This document shows positions 43,426-49,795 of a stretch of 64,000 bases of DNA, one piece after another. Made by a program: the position numbers and the translations under genes. Within the stretch, counting starts at the first letter, position 1; each line of letters starts with the position of its first letter. The notes under the pieces were generated by a model. That model did not search any database and had not been told where the DNA came from. It saw only the letters and a list, made by a program, of their open reading frames with translations. The stretch is from a virus. The stretch lies in the IMG/VR virus record IMGVR_UViG_3300037070_003613, positions 1 to 64,000 of that record, one strand, 5' to 3'.

Positions 43426-44642
43426 GCGCCGATCACCCGGAACTCCGGACAGGGCACGATGAACTGACCGCCACCTTCGAGGTAGGCGCGCTCGCGCTTC
43501 ACGAACTCGGAGATGAAGTGCCACGGCAGCACGAGCAGGTAGTCGGGGTTGGCGGCGCGCATCTCGTCCTCCGAGACGATCGGGATGTTCGTGCCGACCG
43601 TGCGCAGCCCGAACTTGTACTGCGACCGTTCGGCGATGCCGTCGATCATCGTGTGGTCGAGACCGAAGTATTGGAGCAACGTGTTGCCCTTGGTCGACGC
43701 CCCGTACGCCCACACCGACTTGCCGCGGGCGCGCTCCTGCGCAATGAAGCTGACGACGGTCGCCTTGAGCGACTCGATCTTGTCGCGGAACGCGAACCAC
43801 ACCTCGGGCGAGTTGAGATCGTGTACGAACTCCATCGCTTCGAGCGCCGCGATCCGCATGTGGCACACGTCGCGGTGCGGCTGCGTCGCGAACATCGTCG
43901 GGTCGCCGCCGTGCTTCATCGCGTACACCCGGAACGAGCCACCATTGACGTCGTTCAACTGGACATCCACGATCCGCAGCCCAGCGGACCGGAACAAGGC
44001 GTCGATCGTCGCCAACGTGTAGTAGTGGATGTGCTCGTGGCAGATGTTGTCGAACGCGACCTGGCGCAGCATCAACGGTGTGTACGACATCTGGACGACG
44101 AACAGACCATCGTCACGCATGAGATCCACGACGTCGCGCAGGAACGGCATCGGATCTTCGAGGTCGTAGAACATGGCGATGCACGTCACGACCTTGGCGC
44201 GCAGGTTCCCGAGTTCGGAGTTCTTCCACCCGCTGTAGCTGAACGGCTCCTGCAAGATCAGATCGGCGTGGCGGCGCGACTCGACCGCGAACGTGTCATC
44301 GGCCGGGTCGATCCCGGCGCGCACCATCGACTCGGGCACGTGGGCGAGCAGCGTCCCGTCGTTGCAGGCGATGTCGACCCACAGATCACCGCGCTCGATC
44401 GGCATCGCGTCGGTGATCGACGTGACGATCCCAGCCAACTCGTTGGTCATCGTCGCGTTCGTACCGGACCGGTACCAGTAGCGGCCGTACATGAACTCGG
44501 CGTCCGCCGACTCGGAGAGATGGACGCGCCGCGTCGACTCATCGAACACGAGCTTCAACTCGACCGGCTCGGCCCGCGGTTCCTCGTCCGGGCGAAGGAA
44601 GTCCGACACGTACAACCGACCGAGCGAGAACAGATCCGTCAT
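43422..44642 (-). CDS. Sugar C-methyltransferase-like protein
   Basis: 406 aa; ATG 44642 chosen. VDIACNDGTLLAHVPESM is an AdoMet motif. ICHEHIHYYTLATIDALFRS and LNDVNGGSFRVYA are the C-methyltransferase family core, and VWAYGASTKGNTLLQYFGL the typical C-terminal nucleotide-like fold. Family members C-methylate NDP-sugars. The three-gene unit probably decorates a glycan. The plus-strand tRNA promoter lies just upstream, divergent. Confidence 0.8.
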   Translation of the reverse strand: MTDLFSLGRLYVSDFLRPDEEPRAEPVELKLVFDESTRRVHLSESADAEFMYGRYWYRSGTNATMTNELAGIVTSITDAMPIERGDLWVDIACNDGTLLAHVPESMVRAGIDPADDTFAVESRRHADLILQEPFSYSGWKNSELGNLRAKVVTCIAMFYDLEDPMPFLRDVVDLMRDDGLFVVQMSYTPLMLRQVAFDNICHEHIHYYTLATIDALFRSAGLRIVDVQLNDVNGGSFRVYAMKHGGDPTMFATQPHRDVCHMRIAALEAMEFVHDLNSPEVWFAFRDKIESLKATVVSFIAQERARGKSVWAYGASTKGNTLLQYFGLDHTMIDGIAERSQYKFGLRTVGTNIPIVSEDEMRAANPDYLLVLPWHFISEFVKRERAYLEGGGQFIVPCPEFRVIGA

Positions 44643-44696
44643 GACATCAACGTAGTTCTGGCCTGCTCCACCATCGAGGAATACCTGTGAAATGTG

Positions 44697-44726
44697 TTGA
44701 CAAACCCTGGACGTTCTGCGCATAAT
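44697..44726 (+). promoter_or_regulatory. Promoter of the first RNA cluster
   Basis: TTGACA (44697-44702), 18-bp spacer beginning AACCCTGGAC, CATAAT (44721-44726). The transcript would begin near 44733 with a hairpin GGAGAAG/CTTCTCC (44737-44762). Confidence 0.85.
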
Positions 44727-44770
44727 ACTGGTGGAAGGAGAAGGGAGTTGGGGTTCTTCTCCTCCGAGAG

Positions 44771-44930
44771 TTCCTGTGCTGTCAGCGTCGTCTCAACCCG
44801 GCGCCGAGCAGACTCACGGTCCGTGCACGGAGCGTGAGAGAAGGTCCGTGGCCCACGGCACCTGGTGGCCACCAGGGTGGGTACGACCGGTTAGCGGTTC
44901 GAGTCCGCTACGGCGCTGAGAGCACAGGAA
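44771..44930 (+). ncRNA. Long-stem tRNA-like RNA of unknown class
   Basis: TTCCTGTGCT (44771-44780) pairs with AGCACAGGAA (44921-44930). After a 2x2 internal loop, CAGCGTCGT (44783-44791) pairs with ACGGCGCTG (44910-44918). A standard T-arm AGCGG-TTCGAGT-CCGCT (44893-44909) joins the 3' strand, as in tRNA. The interior has a CTC/GAG D-like arm, a CTCACG/CGTGAG stem, CCGTG-GCC-CACGG, and the palindrome CCTGGTGG/CCACCAGG. There is no 7-nt anticodon loop. About 160 nt, first in the tRNA transcript. Confidence 0.6.
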
Positions 44931-44939
44931 CCGCCCAAT

Positions 44940-45012
44940 GATGCTGTAGCTCAGTGGAAAGAGCACCGGCTTGCGAAGCCGGTTGTCGCAGGTTCGAGTC
45001 CTGCCAGCGTCA
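44940..45012 (+). tRNA. tRNA-Arg(GCG)
   Basis: Acceptor GATGCTG/CAGCGTC. Anticodon loop TTGCGAA on stem CCGGC/GCCGG. T-arm GCAGG-TTCGAGT-CCTGC. CCA not encoded. Confidence 0.85.
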
Positions 45013-45017
45013 CTACT

Positions 45018-45150
45018 CCACCGCAAAGGTTGGCTTAGAAGCAGCCATCCTCTAAGGAGTGACACCCGAGTCCGGACGGTCCGGTGGGAGCCAGGGAACT
45101 GGTGAGGAACCTATAGAGCCTCGTCTTAGGCGTAACAGCACATGCGGTGG
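45018..45150 (+). ncRNA. 23S rRNA GTPase-associated-centre mimic
   Basis: Closing stem CCACCGCA (45018-45025) with TGCGGTGG (45143-45150). The 5' part contains TTGGCTTAGAAGCAGCCATC (45030-45049), identical over 20 nt to helix 43 and flanks of bacterial 23S rRNA (E. coli about 1059-1078, from memory). The 3' part contains GCGTAACAGC (45130-45139), matching the helix 44 tip (E. coli GCGTAATAGC). Between them CTCTAAGGAGTG resembles the actinobacterial helix 44 5' side. About 69 nt with its own hairpins (CCGGA/TCCGG; CCAG-GGAA-CTGG) is inserted. In rRNA this region binds protein L11 and elongation factors. It sits between two tRNAs. Confidence 0.75.
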
Positions 45151-45155
45151 GGCGA

Positions 45156-45228
45156 CCGAATGTGGCGCAGTTGGTAGCGCACCTGGTTTGGGACCAGGGG
45201 GTCGGGAGTTCGAGCCTCTCCATTCGGA
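45156..45228 (+). tRNA. tRNA-Pro(TGG)
   Basis: Acceptor CCGAATG/CATTCGG, anticodon loop TTTGGGA on CCTGG/CCAGG, T-loop TTCGAGC. CCA not encoded. Confidence 0.9.
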
Positions 45229-45231
45229 CGA

Positions 45232-45294
45232 GCAGTTCGGCGAGACTTGAATGACCCGCTGAAAACCCGGGGTGCGGCCCGGGCGTCGAACTGC
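45232..45294 (+). ncRNA. Inverted-repeat structured spacer RNA
   Basis: GCAGTTCG (45232-45239) pairs with CGAACTGC (45287-45294), 8 bp, enclosing a second GC-rich hairpin CCCGG/CCGGG near 45266-45282. It lies between tRNA-Pro and tRNA-Arg and is not a tRNA. It could be a processing signal or a small RNA. Confidence 0.45.
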
Positions 45295-45305
45295 CAGAAT
45301 GAACT

Positions 45306-45378
45306 GATGGTGTAGCTCAGTGGATAGAGCACCAGCTTCCGAAGCTGGGTGTCGCAGGTTCGAGTCCTGTCACCGTCG
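45306..45378 (+). tRNA. tRNA-Arg(CCG)
   Basis: Acceptor GATGGTG/CACCGTC, anticodon loop TTCCGAA on CCAGC/GCTGG, T-arm GCAGG-TTCGAGT-CCTGT. The body is very similar to tRNA-Arg(GCG) at 44940, so the two probably arose by duplication. The 68-nt spacer after it (45379-45446) holds CCCAGG/CCTGGG and a GGCG-type hairpin. Confidence 0.9.
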
Positions 45379-45446
45379 CCCAAGGCCCAGGCCCGAGTCA
45401 CCAGCCTGGGACCGTCGCCGGAACGCGTGGCGGCGGGACAGAAAAT

Positions 45447-45519
45447 GGGGATGAAGCTCAGAGGGTAGAGCAACTGCTTCGCACGCAGAAGGTTGCGGGT
45501 TCGACTCCCGTCCTCTCCA
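45447..45519 (+). tRNA. tRNA-Ala(CGC)
   Basis: Acceptor GGGGATG/CCTCTCC with one mismatch; anticodon loop TTCGCAC on CTGC/GCAG; T-arm GCGGG-TTCGACT-CCCGT. Confidence 0.8.
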
Positions 45520-45520
45520 C

Positions 45521-45592
45521 GCCGCCGTAACTCAACGGCAGAGTACCGGCCCGTCAAGCCGGAAGTCGCGGGGTCAGCACCCGCCGGTGGCG
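45521..45592 (+). tRNA. tRNA-Asp(GTC), atypical
   Basis: Acceptor GCCGCCG/CGGTGGC, anticodon loop CCGTCAA on CCGGC/GCCGG. Position 33 is C instead of the near-universal U, and the T-loop is GTCAGCA instead of TTCGANN. A regular tRNA-Asp(GTC) exists at 53752, so this copy may be decaying or have another use. Confidence 0.65.
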
Positions 45593-45601
45593 CTCAACAT
45601 A

Positions 45602-45672
45602 GGGAACGTCGTCCAGTGGTAGGGCGCCTGATTCCAGTCCAGGCTACGAGGGTTCGATTCCTTCCGGTCCCG
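45602..45672 (+). tRNA. tRNA-Trp(CCA)
   Basis: Acceptor GGGAACG/CGGTCCC (one mismatch), anticodon loop TTCCAGT, T-loop TTCGATT. Confidence 0.85.
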
Positions 45673-45702
45673 CTCAAACCGCCACGAGAGGAGGAAACCA
45701 CC

Positions 45703-45840
45703 ATGCTGCGTCCGCGTTACGACCTGGACCCCGACGCGATGACGGACAACGAGCGGCGCGCCAAGCGGCGCTTCGACGCCTACTTCGTCTTCGAGACGAT
45801 GCCGTGGCCACCGGCGGACCTCCCCGCAGATCCGGACTAG
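45703..45840 (+). CDS. Short hypothetical protein
   Basis: 45 aa (MLRPRYDLDPDAMTDNERRA then KRRFDAYFVFETMPWP). ATG is preceded by GAGAGGAGGAAACCACC, a strong form of the start-associated sequence, 31 bases after tRNA-Trp. Charged, unknown function. Confidence 0.65.
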   Translation: MLRPRYDLDPDAMTDNERRAKRRFDAYFVFETMPWPPADLPADPD

Positions 45841-45854
45841 GGACGTCAACAGTC

Positions 45855-45884
45855 TTGACAAACCCTAGTCCGTCTGCGCATAAT
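45855..45884 (+). promoter_or_regulatory. Promoter
   Basis: TTGACA (45855-45860), 18-bp spacer beginning AACCCTAGTCCG, CATAAT (45879-45884). GTG at 45891 is six bases on. Confidence 0.85.
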
Positions 45885-45890
45885 GAAGAC

Positions 45891-46130
45891 GTGAGAGAGG
45901 GTCCCACCACCTGCGGCAAGATCAAGAATGTCCGGGTCAGCCGGGGCGTCCTCGGCAAGGGCAAAGAGTCGTTCACGACCCGCCCTGTCATCTGCGGCGC
46001 CAACGTCGCGCCCGGATCGGACCTGTGCCCGATGCACCTGGCGAACGCCAAGCGTTGGGAGGCCAAGCTGGCCGCGAAGAAAGCGTGGCTGGCCGCGAAC
46101 CCCACCGCCACGAAAGCGAGGAACAAGTGA
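45891..46130 (+). CDS. Hypothetical protein, leaderless GTG start
   Basis: 79 aa starting VREGPTTCGKIKN. The same VREGPS text opens the alternative start at 7937, because both derive from the GTGAGxGAxGGTCCC leader. CGKIKN, RPVICGANV and CPMHL may hold a metal. Lys-rich tail. Unknown. Confidence 0.65.
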   Translation: MREGPTTCGKIKNVRVSRGVLGKGKESFTTRPVICGANVAPGSDLCPMHLANAKRWEAKLAAKKAWLAANPTATKARNK

Positions 46131-46288
46131 TCGCCACCGCCAACCACCCACCCATCAGCCTCGACGCCTCGAACATCACGATCCGTCTGGGCGATCGGCG
46201 CCTGCCGCCGTTCAGCGAGTTCCCGGCCTGGGCGGCGCTGACCGAGTACCTGGCAATGATCCTCGGACCCATCGAACCTGGCAAGTGA
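46127..46288 (+). CDS. Short hypothetical protein
   Basis: 53 aa from GTG (GTGA overlap): ISLDASNITIRLGDRRLPPF then WAALTEYLAMILGPIE. Unknown. Confidence 0.6.
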   Translation: MIATANHPPISLDASNITIRLGDRRLPPFSEFPAWAALTEYLAMILGPIEPGK

Positions 46289-46289
46289 C

Positions 46290-46319
46290 TTGACAACCCT
46301 AGTCACGATGACCTAAGAT
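46290..46319 (+). promoter_or_regulatory. Promoter with 5' leader hairpin
   Basis: TTGACA (46290-46295), 18-bp spacer beginning ACCCTAGTCACG, TAAGAT (46314-46319). The RNA would start with the hairpin GTGAGGG-AAGGA-CCCTCAC (46326-46344). Confidence 0.8.
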
Positions 46320-46363
46320 TCTCTTGTGAGGGAAGGACCCTCACGGAAAGGAAACCACCACTC

Positions 46364-46573
46364 ATGGCCTACGCCGACAGGAACTTCAAGACGAAGAAAG
46401 CCTTGAAAGAGGCCGTAGCCGCGGGCGAGAAGGTCGGGATCTTCAACCCCGGCCTGGGAGTCGCCCCCGAGAACGGGACGGCCAGCCTCGAAGGTCCCCA
46501 CTTCCCGGCCGCTCACACCTGGTACGCCAGGGTGGCCGTCGTCAACGGGGTGATCACGAAGGTCATCAGCTAG
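46364..46573 (+). CDS. Hypothetical protein
   Basis: 69 aa, ATG behind GGAAAGGAAACCACCACTC. Helix KTKKALKEAVAAGEKVGIFN followed by strands. The layout is similar to small actinobacteriophage proteins of unknown function. Followed directly by the parS-like site. Confidence 0.7.
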   Translation: MAYADRNFKTKKALKEAVAAGEKVGIFNPGLGVAPENGTASLEGPHFPAAHTWYARVAVVNGVITKVIS

Positions 46574-46578
46574 CCGGA

Positions 46579-46596
46579 ACGTTTCACGTGAAACGT
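46579..46596. promoter_or_regulatory. parS-like palindrome
   Basis: ACGTTTCACGTGAAACGT, an 18-bp perfect palindrome whose core GTTTCACGTGAAAC equals the centre of the bacterial chromosomal parS consensus (TGTTTCACGTGAAACA). It lies just upstream of a start-associated sequence. As RNA it could also form a hairpin, so a terminator role cannot be excluded. Confidence 0.65.
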
Positions 46597-46628
46597 CCGA
46601 GAGAGGAGAAACCACCACGACAGAACCC

Positions 46629-46700
46629 ATGAGCCAGCTTCCCGGCCGGGTACCACAACCCGACAACTACGTCGCCGGGAGGCTGCCCGGGGAGTCGTGA
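46629..46700 (+). CDS. Very short ORF
   Basis: 23 aa (MSQLPGRVPQPDNYVAGRLP). It follows AGGAGAAACCACCACG, but that signal is spaced 13 bases from the ATG, farther than at other genes. Low confidence that it is translated. Confidence 0.3.
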   Translation: MSQLPGRVPQPDNYVAGRLPGES

Positions 46701-46758
46701 GCCGCCCACCCACTGGCTCCGACTCCCCGTTCAGCCAGACGAAAGGAAACCACCACCG

Positions 46759-46968
46759 ATGACCCGATGGACACGAGTGACCGACCCCGGTGGTCGGGTG
46801 ATCGGCTACAAGAGCGAGGTAGGAGCCGTGGACAAGAACCCGCACGGCGACGGCCTTTGGTTCCTGTCGCCCGCCGGTGACCACGGACGAACCGCCCACC
46901 TCACGCTCACCGCCGCCAAGGCCCGCGCCGAGGCGCTCGCCCGAATGAGAAAGGAAACCACCCCATGA
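46759..46968 (+). CDS. Hypothetical protein
   Basis: 69 aa, ATG behind GAAAGGAAACCACCACCG. Small alpha/beta protein (GGRVIGYKSEVGAVDKN, LTAAKARAEALARM). Its last codons (MRKETTP) are the translated start-associated sequence of the next gene. Unknown. Confidence 0.65.
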   Translation: MTRWTRVTDPGGRVIGYKSEVGAVDKNPHGDGLWFLSPAGDHGRTAHLTLTAAKARAEALARMRKETTP

Positions 46969-47117
46969 CCGACTTCGAGAAGTTCCTCAAGGAACACGTG
47001 ATGGTCATCCCGGTCGGCTTCACCCGGAAGTGTCGCGAGTGCGGCCGGGTGTTCGACCTGTGCGACCCGACCGACGCCGACGAGTTCACCAACGGCCACG
47101 ACTGCGAGGCCAACTGA
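46965..47117 (+). CDS. Short zinc-finger-like protein
   Basis: 50 aa, ATG behind GAAAGGAAACCACCCC. CRECGRVFDLC and HDC give a possible zinc site. TGATG overlap with the next gene. Unknown role. Confidence 0.65.
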   Translation: MTDFEKFLKEHVMVIPVGFTRKCRECGRVFDLCDPTDADEFTNGHDCEAN

Positions 47118-47380
47118 TGAGCCGCTACAAGGTCCACGGCGACTGGACAGTCGACGGCGAACTCGGCCCACGCGACATGTTCTTCGTGATGTTCGCTGAT
47201 GCGCTCGACACGAAGACCGGCGACGTGTTCCGAGCCGGTGCCTACCGAGTTGTCGACGCCTACGGCAAGCCCGCCGTCAAGGGCAAGGGCGGCACCGTCC
47301 CGTTCTACGGCGAGTCGGCCTGGTCAAACGCCGCACGGCTGGCCGAGGATCTCACCTTCGCCGCCCGCCGAGCGTCGTGA
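47117..47380 (+). CDS. Hypothetical protein
   Basis: 87 aa from the TGATG overlap. Contains DTKTGDVFRAGAYRVVDAYG, which loosely resembles the RETGDLLKAGGW phrase of 13028-13351. Unknown. Confidence 0.65.
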   Translation: MSRYKVHGDWTVDGELGPRDMFFVMFADALDTKTGDVFRAGAYRVVDAYGKPAVKGKGGTVPFYGESAWSNAARLAEDLTFAARRAS

Positions 47381-47386
47381 ATACTC

Positions 47387-47416
47387 TTGACAACCTTAGT
47401 CCGGATGGGAGATAAT
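47387..47416 (+). promoter_or_regulatory. Promoter
   Basis: TTGACA (47387-47392), 18-bp spacer ACCTTAGTCCGGATGGGA, GATAAT (47411-47416). Confidence 0.85.
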
Positions 47417-47446
47417 CAAGACGTGAGAAAGGAAACCACCACCACC

Positions 47447-47617
47447 ATGACCCACACTTACGAAGTCAGCCACCCGAACCTGTCGCATCCGCTGGTGATG
47501 GACTCCGAGGTCGAACGGACCCCGCGAGCACTCGCCGCCTGGGCGTCGATGTACATCCTGCGGGAGTTCGATGAGATGCTCCCCCTTGACGAGTTCACGG
47601 TCACGGAGGTGACGTGA
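47447..47617 (+). CDS. Hypothetical protein
   Basis: 56 aa from ATG behind GAAAGGAAACCACCACCACC. An in-frame GTG at 47423 coincides with the likely transcript start and would add VRKETTTT. No domain recognised. Confidence 0.65.
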   Translation: MTHTYEVSHPNLSHPLVMDSEVERTPRALAAWASMYILREFDEMLPLDEFTVTEVT

Positions 47618-47853
47618 TGTCAGATCCCACCGAAGCCGCACGACGGGAGTTGATCCCGACCATGCCCGCCGAGGCGCTCGCCGCGGCCGAGCGCGGTGAG
47701 CCGGTCTGGACGACCGACGAGATGACCGCCGAGTTCGAGGCGATCGGATTCCTCGCCCCGTTCGTGATGGTCCGGCGCCGGTCCGATGGCGTCAAGGGCA
47801 CGCTGATGTTCAGCGGTCGCCCCCGCTTCTACTTCGGATTCGCCGAGGCATGA
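47617..47853 (+). CDS. Hypothetical protein
   Basis: 78 aa. ATG 47617 (TGATG overlap); a GTG three bases upstream is possible. Helical first half, then VMVRRRSDGVKGTLMFSGRP. Unknown. Confidence 0.65.
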   Translation: MSDPTEAARRELIPTMPAEALAAAERGEPVWTTDEMTAEFEAIGFLAPFVMVRRRSDGVKGTLMFSGRPRFYFGFAEA

Positions 47854-48047
47854 GCATGAACGCCACCGTCACGGTCACCTACGACGGAGAGTCGGTCACC
47901 TTCGAGTTGGAGGGGGCCGAACTGTCCGAGATCCATCTGAGCGACACGCTCACCAACCGCTACCTCAACAACGCCAGCCGCAGCGTCATCGCCGACGAGG
48001 TCGAGAAGGCGCTGCTTCACCTCGCCCACGGAAAGGCACTCTCGTGA
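47850..48047 (+). CDS. Hypothetical protein
   Basis: 65 aa, ATGA overlap. Beta hairpin (ATVTVTYDGESVTFELEGAE) and a C-terminal helix. Unknown. Confidence 0.65.
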   Translation: MSMNATVTVTYDGESVTFELEGAELSEIHLSDTLTNRYLNNASRSVIADEVEKALLHLAHGKALS

Positions 48048-48301
48048 CCGGCACCTTCAACACGCCGCTCGGCAAGATCCGCGTCGCCTCGATGCGACGC
48101 TTCATCCTGCTGCGCCGCTACACCGACAAGCCGGTCATCGTCAAGCGGTCCGACAGCATGGAGACTCTGCTGCGGCTGCGCCGCACCGGCGACTTCATCC
48201 TCGACACGGCGTGCCTGTGCGACCGTCGCCCCGGCGACTTCATCGTCAACCCCAGGTGCGCCAAGCACGGCGCCCACGAGTACCACGGAGCACCAACATG
48301 A
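48044..48301 (+). CDS. Hypothetical protein
   Basis: 85 aa from GTG (GTGA overlap). Arg-rich, with CLCDRRPGDF and CAKHGAHEYH that may bind a metal. Unknown. Confidence 0.6.
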   Translation: MTGTFNTPLGKIRVASMRRFILLRRYTDKPVIVKRSDSMETLLRLRRTGDFILDTACLCDRRPGDFIVNPRCAKHGAHEYHGAPT

Positions 48302-48555
48302 AACTGACCAACGGGGCGACCGTTCTGCGCGCTGCCATCAACTACGAGGGCGAGACGGCCACAGCGGTCGTGCTCGCGACGTGGAACGCTCACGAGTTCG
48401 TCACCTGGGACGCCTACCTGCGTCCAGGCGAGACCGAGTGGGACGCCGAGGTCGGCCACTACTTCAACGCCCACGAGCCGTTCAGCGAGGCCACCATCGC
48501 CGCCGCCAAGGACGCCGCGATCGGCGACTTCCGCGCAAGGATCGGAGCACGATGA
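48298..48555 (+). CDS. Hypothetical protein
   Basis: 85 aa, ATGA overlap. AVVLATWNAHEFVTWDAYLR then a helix (EATIAAAKDAAIGDFRARI). Similar beta-then-helix proteins occur in other phages; function unknown. Confidence 0.65.
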   Translation: MKLTNGATVLRAAINYEGETATAVVLATWNAHEFVTWDAYLRPGETEWDAEVGHYFNAHEPFSEATIAAAKDAAIGDFRARIGAR

Positions 48556-48746
48556 ACACGAAGCACACAGGCGACCACCGCCACCGCACTGAGGTCCACT
48601 TTGAGCGGATGCCCGGCCTGGCGTTCGCCAAGACCACCGCCTACTTCGCGACCTGCGACTGCGGCTGGGTCGGACGCGAGATGGTCTCGCGCCGCGACGC
48701 CGAGAGCGACGCCAACGAGCACGCCTGCGCGATGGCGGGCGAATGA
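48552..48746 (+). CDS. Hypothetical His/Cys-rich protein
   Basis: 64 aa, ATGA overlap. FATCDCGWVGREM with His-rich N-terminus (HTGDHRHRTEVHF) and NEHACAM: a small zinc-binding fold is likely. Confidence 0.65.
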   Translation: MNTKHTGDHRHRTEVHFERMPGLAFAKTTAYFATCDCGWVGREMVSRRDAESDANEHACAMAGE

Positions 48747-49018
48747 TGTTCGTCTGGGACGAGTACGCCGGGTGGATCGAGATGTCGTGCCCCGAGCACA
48801 ACCTCGATTGGGCGTGGTCCGCGGGCACGCCGTTCTGCCCCGTCTGCCGGTACGTCCCCGAGGGCGCCCGACCCGCCACGAGCGAGCCGAGCATCACCTG
48901 CCCGGTGTGCGCCATGACCTCGTACAACCCGAACGATATTCGGGAGGGCTACTGCGGCAACTGCCACGAGTTCACCGGCGTAAAGACTCTTGACAACCCT
49001 GGTCCGGATGGGAGATAA
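48743..49018 (+). CDS. Double zinc-ribbon protein
   Basis: 91 aa. Four CxxC-type pairs: CPEH, CPVCRYVPEG, CPVCAMTSYN, CGNCHEF. Typical of phage zinc-ribbon proteins. Its 3' end runs into the next promoter. Confidence 0.7.
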   Translation: MMFVWDEYAGWIEMSCPEHNLDWAWSAGTPFCPVCRYVPEGARPATSEPSITCPVCAMTSYNPNDIREGYCGNCHEFTGVKTLDNPGPDGR

Positions 49019-49019
49019 T
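48990..49019 (+). promoter_or_regulatory. Promoter
   Basis: TTGACA (48990-48995), 18-bp spacer beginning ACCCTGGTCCGG, GATAAT (49014-49019). ATG at 49026. Confidence 0.85.
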
Positions 49020-49025
49020 CAAGGT

Positions 49026-49376
49026 ATGGAAACCACCACCGCAACGCCCACCACTCACGACATCGTCGTCGGCGACATCTTCGAGTATTCGTGGGGCTAC
49101 GACCAAACGAACGTCGACTACTTCGAGGTCGTCGCCACCACCGCGAAGACCGTGAAGATCCGCAAGATCGGCGCCCACTCGGTGCCCGGCTCGGAAGGCT
49201 TCATGAGCGACAAGTGCGTGCCGGTCCCCGGCAAGTTCGTGTCCGAGACAATCCTCACGAAGCGCCCGTACCTGTCGACCTGGCGCGGCGAGAACATCTG
49301 GATGCTCTCGTTCGACTTCGGCTGCGGCGAGCGCATCGCCCCGACCGAGGCGACACGCCGGTCGTGGTACGCATGA
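49026..49376 (+). CDS. METTT hypothetical protein
   Basis: 116 aa. Start METTTATPTTHD six bases behind the -10 box. Contains VVGDIFEYSWGYDQTNVDYF and VVATTAKTVKIRKIGAHS, a beta-rich pattern seen in other small phage proteins. Unknown. Confidence 0.7.
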   Translation: METTTATPTTHDIVVGDIFEYSWGYDQTNVDYFEVVATTAKTVKIRKIGAHSVPGSEGFMSDKCVPVPGKFVSETILTKRPYLSTWRGENIWMLSFDFGCGERIAPTEATRRSWYA

Positions 49377-49555
49377 AGGTTCGGGTCGCGTTCACGGTCG
49401 ACGTCGATGACGAGATCCGCGCCTCGATCAGCGAGTGGTACGGCCGCACCGGGCTGGCCACTCGCGACGAGGTGCGGCGTTGGTACGAGTCGAACGGTTC
49501 CTCGATGGACGCCGACCTGAGCGAGATGGCGGGACGCCGTGAAGATCGGGATTGA
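49373..49555 (+). CDS. Hypothetical protein
   Basis: 60 aa, ATGA overlap. VRVAFTVDVDDEIRASISEW then a helix. Unknown. Confidence 0.65.
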   Translation: MKVRVAFTVDVDDEIRASISEWYGRTGLATRDEVRRWYESNGSSMDADLSEMAGRREDRD

Positions 49556-49715
49556 CGACTCGACGCCGTGTGCGCACTGCGGGACATCGGCTCTCGAATG
49601 CGGCCGTCGCTTCCGGGAAACCACTCCGAACGAATGGTGCTGCGCGACGTGCCGGGAACAGGGCGCTCTGTGGGCGCACAGCGAAACCGTCGACGCGGCT
49701 GTCACACCCGAGTGA
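49539..49715 (+). CDS. Short zinc-ribbon protein
   Basis: 58 aa from GTG 49539, overlapping the previous gene by 17 bases. CAHCGTSALEC and WCCATCREQG give two Cys pairs about 25 residues apart. Reads as coding. Confidence 0.6.
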   Translation: MKIGIDDSTPCAHCGTSALECGRRFRETTPNEWCCATCREQGALWAHSETVDAAVTPE

Positions 49716-49795
49716 TACCATCGGTGTCGTGACCCGATTGCTACGACTCCGAGAGCGACTCGAACGCTGACCGCGAGGTCGACGCGTTCGTCCCT

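Noticed and set aside
44771-44930. tmRNA
   Set aside because: Far too short, no tag-encoding frame with stop, and the D/T-arm spacing differs.
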